In this document: piece after piece, positions 6,312 through 12,479 of the stretch | How the letters are laid out: every line of letters begins with the position of its first letter | Numbering within the stretch: the first letter of the stretch is position 1 | Origin: JBDREF01 sp043820045 | Lineage (GTDB): Bacteria; Planctomycetota; Phycisphaerae; Sedimentisphaerales; Anaerobacaceae | Direction of reading: 5' to 3' | DNA length: 12,479 bases | Assembly (NCBI GenBank): GCA_043820045.1 | Contig: JBDREF010000036.1 | Location: 1 to 12,479 of the forward strand | Notes under the pieces: generated by a model | What the model was told of the DNA's origin: nothing | The model's input: the letters and a program-made list of their open reading frames with translations, nothing else | The model's database searches: none | Translations under genes and position numbers: made by a program

Positions 6312-7415
6312 ATGAATCACGAACAACAACCGACTGGTAAGGGGGATGGGCTGAGCCGGCGCGACCTTATGCGAACCGGGGCGGCCGCCGCCGCGGGCCT
6401 GACTACAGGTATCGGTGTCACGGGCTGCAAGACAACCGAGGTAAGCAAACATCCTGAAATGAAGTACAGGCCTCTCGGAAAGACCGGCTTGTCGATCTCG
6501 TCCGTGTGCCTCGGCGGACACTGGAAACGCGTCGATAAGATGGTACCCGGCGTTTTCGGAGGTAAGAGCTGGCTCAATGCTGACCTCGACGACGCGGATT
6601 TCAAGAAGAACCGCCGCGAGGTAGTCACCCGCTGCATCGAGCGAGGCATTAATTATATCGACGCCTGTACCATGCAGGAAGTTATGGCGTATTCGGAGGC
6701 CCTGCGGGGAAGACGCGAGTCGATGTATCTCGGTTTCTCGTGGTACCAGGAAGAAATGCGAAAAGAGCAGTACCGTAAAACCGAGGCTCTGTTAGGGACT
6801 CTCGACAAGGGTATGCGAGAGGCAAAGCTCGAATACGTGGACCTCTGGCGGATTACAATGCATGAGCAGAGCAGCCGGCATACCAACGCCGAGGTTGACG
6901 AAATGATGGGCGCCCTCGAAAAGGCCCGCAAGCAGGGCAAGTGCCGGATGTGCGGTTTTTCGTCGCATGATCGACCGCATATCAAGTGGATGATCGAAAC
7001 GTATCCTGAGGTCGTTCAGGTTGTCGTTACGCCCTACACGGCCAAGAGTAAGATGGTTACCGACGAAACAGGGCTGTGGGCCACAATGAAGGAACGCGGC
7101 ATCGGCTGGTTCGGCATCAAGCCGTTTGCGGGTACCTCGCTGTTCAAGGGCGACAGCTCCCCCGACAGCCCCACGCGGGAAGAAGACGACAAACTGGCCC
7201 GTATGGCGATCCGCTATATCCTGTGCAATCCGGCTATAACGGCGCCCATCCCGGGTATTATTAATACCCACCAGGTGGATAACGTCGCAAAGGCTATCAC
7301 GGAGCCCGCCGAGCTCGATACGGCCGAAGCAAAGGAATTGGCAGAAGCTATGGACCACGCGTGGGCCAATCTGCCGGCAAACTACCAGTGGCTCAAGAAC
7401 TGGGAGTACGTATAG
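6312..7415 (+). CDS. Tat-exported aldo/keto reductase-like lipoprotein lacking usual catalytic residues
   Basis: This is a 367-residue protein. LSRRDLM (Arg16, Arg17), an Ala-rich stretch and VTGC (Cys39) predict a twin-arginine lipoprotein. The body (about 50-350) is an aldo/keto reductase barrel: KYRPLGKTGLSIS at the start, INYIDACT with Asp117 (the tetrad Asp position), EYVDLWRI, GKCRMCGFSSHD and IPGIINTHQVDNVAKA near the end. Of the Asp-Tyr-Lys-His tetrad, the Lys position reads Ser143 (YLGFSW) and the His position Thr182 (RITMHE), with His184 two residues later; a Tyr (127) occurs before SEAL. Reduction by the normal mechanism is therefore doubtful, and NADP would have to be carried through Tat bound to the folded protein. 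ATG 6312 is preferred over 6306 because AAAGGAG (6298-6304) is seven bases from the former and one from the latter. It lies between a TIM-barrel gene and a tetraheme cytochrome gene. Confidence 0.88.
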   Translation: MNHEQQPTGKGDGLSRRDLMRTGAAAAAGLTTGIGVTGCKTTEVSKHPEMKYRPLGKTGLSISSVCLGGHWKRVDKMVPGVFGGKSWLNADLDDADFKKNRREVVTRCIERGINYIDACTMQEVMAYSEALRGRRESMYLGFSWYQEEMRKEQYRKTEALLGTLDKGMREAKLEYVDLWRITMHEQSSRHTNAEVDEMMGALEKARKQGKCRMCGFSSHDRPHIKWMIETYPEVVQVVVTPYTAKSKMVTDETGLWATMKERGIGWFGIKPFAGTSLFKGDSSPDSPTREEDDKLARMAIRYILCNPAITAPIPGIINTHQVDNVAKAITEPAELDTAEAKELAEAMDHAWANLPANYQWLKNWEYV

Positions 7416-7474
7416 CAGACGCAATGCCGCTGTGTAATGGTTCAATTGATGTGTTAGAAACAAGGATGTAATGA

Positions 7475-8029
7475 ATGGAAGTCACGAGACAGCGAGTCGT
7501 GACAGTGGTCGGATTTATACTGAGCAGCTTGTTGCTTATCTTTGCAGCAAGCTGCTCATTTCAAAACCGCACCACGGACGACTCAGGCACAAAGCAGACC
7601 AAAGAGAATCTTGACGGACGGGAGACGAAGAAAAAAACTTTTGTTGCCAACCAGTTTTGCAGTGCGTGTCACTACGCTTTCGCCGATGAAGAACTCGCTC
7701 GCAATCATGCCTCTGCCGGCATCGGCTGCGAAAGGTGTCACGGCGAATCCGAACGTCACCGCAGCGACGAGGATAACGTTACGCCGCCTGAGATTATGTA
7801 CCCCAAGGCAAAGATCATCCCGACCTGTATGATGTGCCACCCGAGGCATGAAATCAGCCATGTAAAACACCACGAACGGTTACTCGCAGGCGCCAAGACC
7901 GTATTTGATTCCGATTCGAAAAACGCCGGCTCTCAGATTACCTGCACCACCTGTCACGCAAAGCAACACCGGATTAACGTCCGGACCATACGGTGGAACA
8001 AGGCTACGGGCGAATTGCTCGATGAGTAA
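7475..8029 (+). CDS. Tetraheme c-type cytochrome, predicted lipoprotein
   Basis: This is a 184-residue protein with four CXXCH heme-binding motifs: CSACH (62-66), CERCH (85-89), CMMCH (118-122) and CTTCH (157-161). Many further His residues (78, 94, 125, 129, 132, 133, 165) could serve as second axial ligands, giving low-potential bis-His hemes. The N-terminus is a Sec-type signal (hydrophobic 8-24) ending AASC, a somewhat weak lipobox with Cys27, so it is likely anchored facing the periplasm. The role is electron transfer; the partner is not shown by sequence, but the gene follows the exported aldo/keto reductase by 59 bases on the same strand and ends the operon. The start is supported by AAGGA (7462-7466) eight bases upstream. 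It is small and does not closely match NrfH or cytochrome c3 as I remember them. Confidence 0.9.
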   Translation: MEVTRQRVVTVVGFILSSLLLIFAASCSFQNRTTDDSGTKQTKENLDGRETKKKTFVANQFCSACHYAFADEELARNHASAGIGCERCHGESERHRSDEDNVTPPEIMYPKAKIIPTCMMCHPRHEISHVKHHERLLAGAKTVFDSDSKNAGSQITCTTCHAKQHRINVRTIRWNKATGELLDE

Positions 8030-8036
8030 AGTAAAA

Positions 8037-8081
8037 CCTCACATCGCGGCTGCCTTGATGATCCCGGCAGCCGCGCTGAGG
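8037..8081. terminator. Shared terminator hairpin between convergent operons
   Basis: CGCGGCTGCC (8045-8054) pairs with GGCAGCCGCG (8066-8075), and outside it CCTCA (8037-8041) pairs with TGAGG (8077-8081) across a small internal loop. On the minus strand it is followed by TTTTACTTTAC, a good tail for the sulfatase gene that stops at 8092. On the plus strand the tail (TTATCTGC) is poor, so it may only slow or partly end transcription of the cytochrome operon. Confidence 0.75.
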
Positions 8082-8091
8082 TTATCTGCAT

Positions 8092-9624
8092 CTACACGGG
8101 TGAGCCGGTATCGTCTTTGTACTTTTGGCGCAGCCGCTTGAGTTCGGCCTTAAGTTCTTTGACTGTGCTTGCGTACGCGGGGTCGCCGTAAACGTTCTTC
8201 ATCTCCCGCGGGTCTTTTTCCAGGTCGTACAGCTCCCACTCATCGATATCATTGTAGAAGTGTATCAGTTTGTGGCGGCTGGTTCGCACGCCATAGTGCC
8301 GTTTGACGCTGTGGACCGCCGGGTACTCATAATAGTGGTAGTACATCGACTTGCGCCAGCTCCCAGGTGTTTTGCCCTGCAGCACTTTTCGCATAGACTC
8401 GCCCTGCATGTCAGCCGGTACGGGCACGCCCGCGAAATCCAGGAATGTCGGGCCGAAATCCAGGTTCAGCACTATGTCATCGCTCGTCGAGCCGGCTTTG
8501 ACTTGCCCCGGGTATCGCACCAGCAGCGGCATGCGAAGGGATTCCTCGTACATGAACCGTTTGTCGAACCAGCCGTGGTCGCCTAAGTAAAAGCCTTGGT
8601 CGGAGGTATAGAAAACAACGGTGTTCTTCGCCAGGCCCGATTTGTCGAGATAGTCCAGTACACGGCCGACGTTCTCATCGACCGAGGCGATGCACCGCAG
8701 GTAGTCCTTGATATATCTCTGATATTTCCAGCGAACCAGGTCTTTGCCCTGCAGGTTGGCTTTGCGGAAGGCTTCGTTCTTGGGCCCGTATGCCGCATCC
8801 CAGGGTTTCTTTTGCTCGGGGGTGAGATTTTTGGGAGTTACGAGTTTCAGGTCTCTTTCGGTCATCGTTTTCTCGATGTTCATGTCCTGTTCTTTGGCGG
8901 CTCTGCCCCGGTTGGAGTAGTCATCGAACAGGTTGTCTGGCTCCGGTATGGTTACATCGTCGTACATGGTCAGATATTTGGGCCCAGGCTCCCACTCGCG
9001 GTGCGGGGCCTTGTGGTGGAACATCAAGCAGAACGGCTTATCGCCCGGACGGTCTTTGAGCCATTTGAGGGCGTGGTCGGTGATGATGTCCGTTACGTAA
9101 CCGGAATATTTCTTTCGCTCGCCCATCTCGATCATCGTCGGGTTGTAATAGACACCTTGCCCCGGCAGAATGTTCCAGTAATCGAATCCGGTTGGGTCTG
9201 TCTTGAGATGCCACTTGCCGATCATCGCCGTGTCGTAGCCGACCTCCTTGAGCAATTTCGGGAAAGTCTGCTGGCTGCCGTCGAATTTCTCTTTATTGTC
9301 TATGACACCGTTTATATGGCTGTACTTGCCGCTGAGAATAACAGCACGGCAGGGGGCGCAGATCGAATTGGTGCAGAAACTGTTCGTGAATCGCATACCT
9401 TCGGCTGCGATTCGATCGAGGTTCGGCGTCTTGTTGATTTTGCTGCCGTAGCAGCTAATCGCATGTGAGGCGTGATCGTCGCTCATGATGAATATGATGT
9501 TGGGACGCTTCTTCGCAGTCGTCTGGCCGATGCTGCTGCAGCTCGGCAAAATCGAGAGGGCCGCCGCGGAACCCGTGACATAGCCAAGACGTTTTAGAAA
9601 TTCTCTCCTCGTCTGGTTCTTCAT
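8092..9624 (-). CDS. Tat-exported S1-type sulfatase with CAPCR active-site motif (lipoprotein)
   Basis: This is a 510-residue type I sulfatase, which hydrolyses sulfate esters using a formylglycine made from a Cys. TRREFLK (Arg6, Arg7) and LPSC (Cys29) predict a Tat lipoprotein. The metal-site Asp pair is at 49-50. The formylglycine motif is ICAPCR, with Cys89 to be modified and Cys92 where Ser, Thr or Ala is usual. GKWHL (136-140), HHKAPH (203-208), SDQG (341-344) and GDHGWFDKRFMYE (348-360) follow in the normal order. The last stretch resembles N-acetylglucosamine-6-sulfatase/mucin-desulfating sulfatases, so a sulfated amino sugar or similar glycan is a fair guess. The C-terminal subdomain with ELYDLEKDPRE (464-474) is present. 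ATG 9624 is used because it has AAAGGAAG just upstream and begins the Tat signal; the extension to 9717 would overlap the upstream sulfatase. No sulfatase-maturation gene is in the window. Confidence 0.93.
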   Translation of the reverse strand: MKNQTRREFLKRLGYVTGSAAALSILPSCSSIGQTTAKKRPNIIFIMSDDHASHAISCYGSKINKTPNLDRIAAEGMRFTNSFCTNSICAPCRAVILSGKYSHINGVIDNKEKFDGSQQTFPKLLKEVGYDTAMIGKWHLKTDPTGFDYWNILPGQGVYYNPTMIEMGERKKYSGYVTDIITDHALKWLKDRPGDKPFCLMFHHKAPHREWEPGPKYLTMYDDVTIPEPDNLFDDYSNRGRAAKEQDMNIEKTMTERDLKLVTPKNLTPEQKKPWDAAYGPKNEAFRKANLQGKDLVRWKYQRYIKDYLRCIASVDENVGRVLDYLDKSGLAKNTVVFYTSDQGFYLGDHGWFDKRFMYEESLRMPLLVRYPGQVKAGSTSDDIVLNLDFGPTFLDFAGVPVPADMQGESMRKVLQGKTPGSWRKSMYYHYYEYPAVHSVKRHYGVRTSRHKLIHFYNDIDEWELYDLEKDPREMKNVYGDPAYASTVKELKAELKRLRQKYKDDTGSPV

Positions 9625-9694
9625 TGTTCTTCCTTTCTCAGATGTCGATAATAGATCTTGTTTGCTAATACTCTTTCTGATGGGAGTCGAATCT

Positions 9695-11101
9695 TTACTT
9701 ATAGTCTTTTGCGTCAAGGCTGTCTTTGCAGCTCTTGCGCCACTTGATGAGCGTAGCCTTCATAGATTCGAGAATCTGTGGTTTTTCAGCCGCAAGGTCA
9801 CTGTTTTCGCCGGGGTCGGCAAGCAGGTCGAAGAGCATATACGTCTTACCGCTGTCGCTGCTGTAGATTTTGTAGCGGTTGTCCGTAAGCGACAGTTGGC
9901 TATTTGACTCGAAGCCTATGGGTTTGGGGCGTTCGGTCATTTTGCTCTCAATCAACGGCAGCAGACTGACGCCGTCAATAGGTTCCGGCTGTCCGGTCAT
10001 CTTGAAGCCGAGCATATCCAGGATAGTCGGGAAATAGTCACATGTAGAACATGGGATATCGGTTACTCGTCCTGCTTTGACGCGGGCGGGCCATTCGAGC
10101 AGACCAGGTACGCGAACACCGCCCTCGAACAAGCTGCGTTTTCGGCCCCGAAACGGCCCGGCGGAGCCGCGCGTTCGCCCCTGCTTGTTGTCTTTTCCTT
10201 CGGGCCCGTTGTCGCTGCAAAACCACAACGTGGTATTGTCGGATATTCCAAGCTCTCGCAGCTCGCTGCGAAGCTTGCCCACCTGCTCATCCAGCGCGGT
10301 GATACACGCGTAATAATGCTGCTCGTCTTCGCTGTACTGTGCATACATCTTTCGGTATTCCGGCCCGGCCACAACAGGCAAGTGTGGTGCATGGAACCAG
10401 ATGACTGCGAAGAAAGGCCGGCCTTTACCCGCGGCATCTCGGATAAATGGAACGGCGCGGTCCATGATCACCCGGCTATCGTCGCCGTCAAGGTTTTCGG
10501 TCTCCTTTGAGCCGTCCTGTTTCCAATAGGAGGTCCCGTAAGGCTCATCTGTTTCCGGCTCTTTCATGGGATTCCACGTGGGGACCTTTGCTTCTGTCGA
10601 GAAGCATACGTCGAATCCGTTCTCCCACGGCGGCGAGTAGTGCTCGACGCTTCTTGGACCTCCGCGGTTGGAATCTTTTTCTTTCGTGGTAAGCGTTCCC
10701 AGGTGCCATTTCCCGAAATGACCCGTTGCGTATCCCTGGGTCTTGAGGGCCTCAGCCAAGGTAAATTCTTTCTTGGGCATATGCCCGGTGTTTGCAAAGA
10801 AGATTCCGTATCGATATGGGTGCCGACCGGTAAGGCAGCTTCCGCGAGTGGGCGAGCACACGGGCGCCCCGGAATAGAAGCGTCTGAATAACATCCCCGC
10901 TTTTGCCATCGCATCCAGGTTTGGAGTCTTGATGATCGAATTGCCGTTAAAGCCCGGGTCGCCCCAGCCCATGTCGTCCGCCATGCAAAGGATAATGTTC
11001 GGCGTCTTTGCGCCTTTGGTCTGTGAAAAAAGGGTCCGGGGCAGAGCCAGAGCTGCGGTGCCGCCCACAACGCAACGGAGGAAATCCCTTCTACTGGTCA
11101 T
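9695..11101 (-). CDS. Tat-exported S1-type sulfatase (arylsulfatase A-like)
   Basis: This is a 468-residue type I sulfatase. TSRRDFLR (Arg4, Arg5) and a hydrophobic stretch to about residue 26 give a Tat signal with no lipobox. The expected landmarks are present: the metal-site Asp pair in MADDMGWGD (42-43), the formylglycine motif VCSPTR (Cys82 to Arg86), GKWHLG (130-135), WFHAPH (235-240), CSDNG (295-299) and RGRKRSLFEGG (318-328) with Lys321. The pattern, with MGWGDPGFNG early and SDNGPEG later, is that of arylsulfatase A-type enzymes, but the natural substrate cannot be told. It is the first gene of a two-sulfatase unit; its TAA lies 70 bases before the start of the second sulfatase. Upstream are AGGGGACAGG near the ATG and a good promoter at 11178-11206. 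The pair differ enough in sequence and motif that they probably cut different sulfate positions. Confidence 0.94.
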   Translation of the reverse strand: MTSRRDFLRCVVGGTAALALPRTLFSQTKGAKTPNIILCMADDMGWGDPGFNGNSIIKTPNLDAMAKAGMLFRRFYSGAPVCSPTRGSCLTGRHPYRYGIFFANTGHMPKKEFTLAEALKTQGYATGHFGKWHLGTLTTKEKDSNRGGPRSVEHYSPPWENGFDVCFSTEAKVPTWNPMKEPETDEPYGTSYWKQDGSKETENLDGDDSRVIMDRAVPFIRDAAGKGRPFFAVIWFHAPHLPVVAGPEYRKMYAQYSEDEQHYYACITALDEQVGKLRSELRELGISDNTTLWFCSDNGPEGKDNKQGRTRGSAGPFRGRKRSLFEGGVRVPGLLEWPARVKAGRVTDIPCSTCDYFPTILDMLGFKMTGQPEPIDGVSLLPLIESKMTERPKPIGFESNSQLSLTDNRYKIYSSDSGKTYMLFDLLADPGENSDLAAEKPQILESMKATLIKWRKSCKDSLDAKDYK

Positions 11102-11177
11102 CTGCCTGTCCCCTCAACCGGAACATAATCTAACTCTACGACTTTGAGAGCCGCGCCATAAGCTGGGACTCGATGTT

Positions 11178-11206
11178 ATCATAAAAGCCGTGAGAGGCTT
11201 TGTCCA
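11178..11206 (-). promoter_or_regulatory. Sigma70-type promoter of the sulfatase operon
   Basis: On the minus strand, TGGACA (11206-11201) and TATGAT (11183-11178) are separated by exactly 17 bases; each box matches five of six consensus bases. The start point would be near 11171, about 70 bases before the ATG at 11101. It lies in the 238-base gap between the sulfatase operon and the preceding gene's terminator; apart from the terminator and this promoter I see nothing else in that gap. Confidence 0.75.
11184..11201. repeat. Inverted repeat in the sulfatase promoter spacer, candidate operator
   Basis: AAAGCC (11184-11189) and GGCTTT (11196-11201) are perfect inverted arms around GTGAGA. They fill the spacer and touch the -35 box. 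A protein bound here would block RNA polymerase, so a repressor site is a fair inference. No similar repeat was seen at the other promoters in the window. Confidence 0.45.
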
Positions 11207-11261
11207 GTGAATTGATACTTTTATCGGGGATGACCGTGGAACGTGATACTCTAACCCATGA

Positions 11262-11297
11262 TAAAAAGGGCCTGCACCAAATCTTTGGTACAGGCCC
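11262..11297 (-). terminator. Intrinsic terminator of the secreted repeat-protein gene
   Basis: On the minus strand GGGCCTG (11297-11291) pairs with CAGGCCC (11274-11268); above one mismatch, ACCAA and TTGGT continue the stem to a four-base loop. It is followed by TTTTTAT (11267-11261). It begins about 42 bases after the stop at 11340 and insulates the sulfatase promoter from upstream transcription. Confidence 0.88.
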
Positions 11298-11339
11298 CCA
11301 AAATGCATTCTCATCTGGTACCATCAACTATGGCGGCGC

Positions 11340-12479
11340 TTACTGGCCTGCGGCGTTCTTCGGCGGATAGAGCCGAATATCGTCAATAAAGACCGTACCC
11401 GAACCACCGGGCTGCAAATTATTCTTGTCACCGAAGCCAACGGTAATCGTATTGACGTCGCTCAGATTTACGCCCTGGTCTGCAAATAGCTGCAGTGGGA
11501 TCTTCCATTCCGTCCAGACGTCCATCCGTGTTACGCCGGGGTCGTCGTGGTACACCACGGCAGGTGCGCCTGTGGCGTTGGCTATCGCCACATACATCGG
11601 CGTTGCTACGTTGATCCAGTCACCCTTGAACCAGACGCCCAGCGTCTCGACGCCTTTTTCTGTCCAGTTGCGCGGATACGTCAACGTCCTGGTCGCCTCG
11701 GCGTACTTTTGATCAACGTCGTACAAATACGGCATCGACTGGCTTCCGCTGTGGACGATATTGGTCTCGACGTAATGCCCTCCCGCTGCAAAGTCCGGGT
11801 CGGGATAGCCGGCCGTAGCGCCGTTCGTTGTGGTCCCGAATCCGTCTATCCACGTATTCCATATCTCGTCGGGTGTATAGTCGTTGAAGTCCTCGAAGTC
11901 CTCGACGACAAAGAAATCAGCCGTAGTAAAGGGCCAGACGTTACCTTTCCACGGACTGCCGGGATTGGGGCTGTTCACCTCATCGATCCGCCAGTAGTAG
12001 GCGGTATTCCATTCAAGCAATCCGGGGTCATACTTCTCGGCAGTGAGCGGTGCAGTGCCTTTGTATTCGGGCGAGCCGGTGTTGGCGTTGCGCACGGCAT
12101 CTTTGTCCGTGCCGAAGTATATTTGGTGCGAGGCGGCGTCGTCACCGGGGACCCACTTAAGAATCTGCGTGTGCTTTACATCCGTCGCGCCGTAAGGTGG
12201 CGTCGGGCTCCCGACCGCACCGACGGTTGAGAAGCTCCAGACTGTGCCCGGATGCGTGGCAACGCCGTCGAATTCATCGACGCGCCAGTAGTAAACCTTT
12301 GCCGGTTTAAGGTTGCTGGGAACATAGATCGTCAGTCCCGTTGGAGGAGCTGCGGCCGCGCTGCTCACAGTGTCGAAGTTATCGCCGAAATGCACGTAGT
12401 GCAGTTTGGCATTGAAGCCGGCCTGCCAACTTAGCCTCGCATCCAGGGCAACGGCCTCGCCGCCATCGACCGGATTGGG
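11340..12479 (-). CDS. C-terminal part of a secreted beta-rich repeat protein (start outside window)
   Basis: The frame is open from the TAA at 11340-11342 to the window edge, giving 379 residues; the GTG at 12395 is internal. Two fibronectin-III-like repeats are visible. The first (about 1-86) contains HYVHFGD and YYWRVDE, the second (about 91-187) contains HQIYFGTD and YYWRIDEV, with about 95 residues between matching points. A different C-terminal domain (about 188-372) starts VVEDFEDFNDY, contains IWNTWIDGF and HSGSQSMPY, and ends FIDDIRLYP; it reads as a jelly-roll or carbohydrate-binding-like fold. Proteins of this layout are common in Planctomycetota and are extracellular, so it probably binds a polysaccharide or belongs to a larger surface enzyme whose catalytic part lies upstream. 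The signal peptide is not visible here. The substrate is unknown. Confidence 0.85.
   Translation of the reverse strand, partial: PNPVDGGEAVALDARLSWQAGFNAKLHYVHFGDNFDTVSSAAAAPPTGLTIYVPSNLKPAKVYYWRVDEFDGVATHPGTVWSFSTVGAVGSPTPPYGATDVKHTQILKWVPGDDAASHQIYFGTDKDAVRNANTGSPEYKGTAPLTAEKYDPGLLEWNTAYYWRIDEVNSPNPGSPWKGNVWPFTTADFFVVEDFEDFNDYTPDEIWNTWIDGFGTTTNGATAGYPDPDFAAGGHYVETNIVHSGSQSMPYLYDVDQKYAEATRTLTYPRNWTEKGVETLGVWFKGDWINVATPMYVAIANATGAPAVVYHDDPGVTRMDVWTEWKIPLQLFADQGVNLSDVNTITVGFGDKNNLQPGGSGTVFIDDIRLYPPKNAAGQ

Noticed and set aside
6947..6967. Iron-sulfur or zinc site in the aldo/keto reductase (KCRMCG)
   Set aside because: Only two Cys residues occur, and the segment aligns with the ordinary GK.R..G.S strand of the barrel.
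8596..9468. 290-residue plus-strand frame opposite the CAPCR sulfatase
   Set aside because: It is a shadow of the sulfatase coding frame, with no family resemblance.
9625..9717. Extension of the second sulfatase to an ATG at 9717
   Set aside because: It would overlap the end of the upstream sulfatase and add 31 residues before a normal Tat signal; the ATG at 9624 has a good ribosome binding site.
11547..12230. 227-residue plus-strand frame opposite the repeat protein
   Set aside because: It is a shadow frame; the minus-strand repeats explain the coding signal.

Overview
The window looks like a piece of a Planctomycetota chromosome, most likely Phycisphaerae or a relative. This is an inference from gene content: two Tat-exported sulfatases side by side, Tat-exported TIM-barrel and aldo/keto reductase proteins, a Gfo/Idh/MocA plus cupin pair, and a large secreted protein with 'YYWRIDEV'-type repeats. 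No rRNA, tRNA, CRISPR array or mobile element is visible. Genes lie on both strands in short transcription units, and most unit borders carry a readable promoter or intrinsic terminator.

Layout. (A) 2-2824, + strand: the 3' end of an unrecognised gene, then a cytoplasmic Gfo/Idh/MocA oxidoreductase and a phosphomannose-isomerase-like cupin protein 14 bases apart, closed by a strong terminator (2828-2871). (B) 2885-3814, - strand: a Tat-lipoprotein TIM barrel of hydroxypyruvate-isomerase type, with its own sigma70-type promoter (3916-3943). (C) 4054-4719, - strand: a FixJ/LuxR-type response regulator whose receiver domain has lost the phospho-acceptor Asp (now Glu) and the conserved Lys (now Glu), followed by its own terminator. 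(D) 4720-5365: a long divergent intergenic region with a 20-bp dyad, several smaller inverted repeats and a clear promoter (5281-5309). (E) 5366-8029, + strand: a Tat TIM barrel, a Tat-lipoprotein aldo/keto reductase and a tetraheme cytochrome c lipoprotein, ending at a hairpin shared with the convergent unit. (F) 8092-11101, - strand: two Tat-exported S1-type sulfatases with a TGGACA-17-TATGAT promoter whose spacer holds an inverted repeat. (G) 11340-12479, - strand: the C-terminal part of a secreted repeat protein with its own terminator.

How they may work together (inference): the sulfatases remove sulfate from a polysaccharide or glycan outside the cytoplasm. The exported TIM barrels and the aldo/keto reductase act on released or bound sugars in the periplasm. 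The tetraheme cytochrome may carry electrons to or from that chemistry, and the Gfo/Idh/MocA and cupin enzymes finish sugar conversion in the cytoplasm. The most unusual parts are operon E, which couples Tat-exported sugar enzymes lacking standard active-site residues to a four-heme lipoprotein, and the neighbouring pseudo-receiver regulator, which probably does not depend on ordinary phosphorylation.
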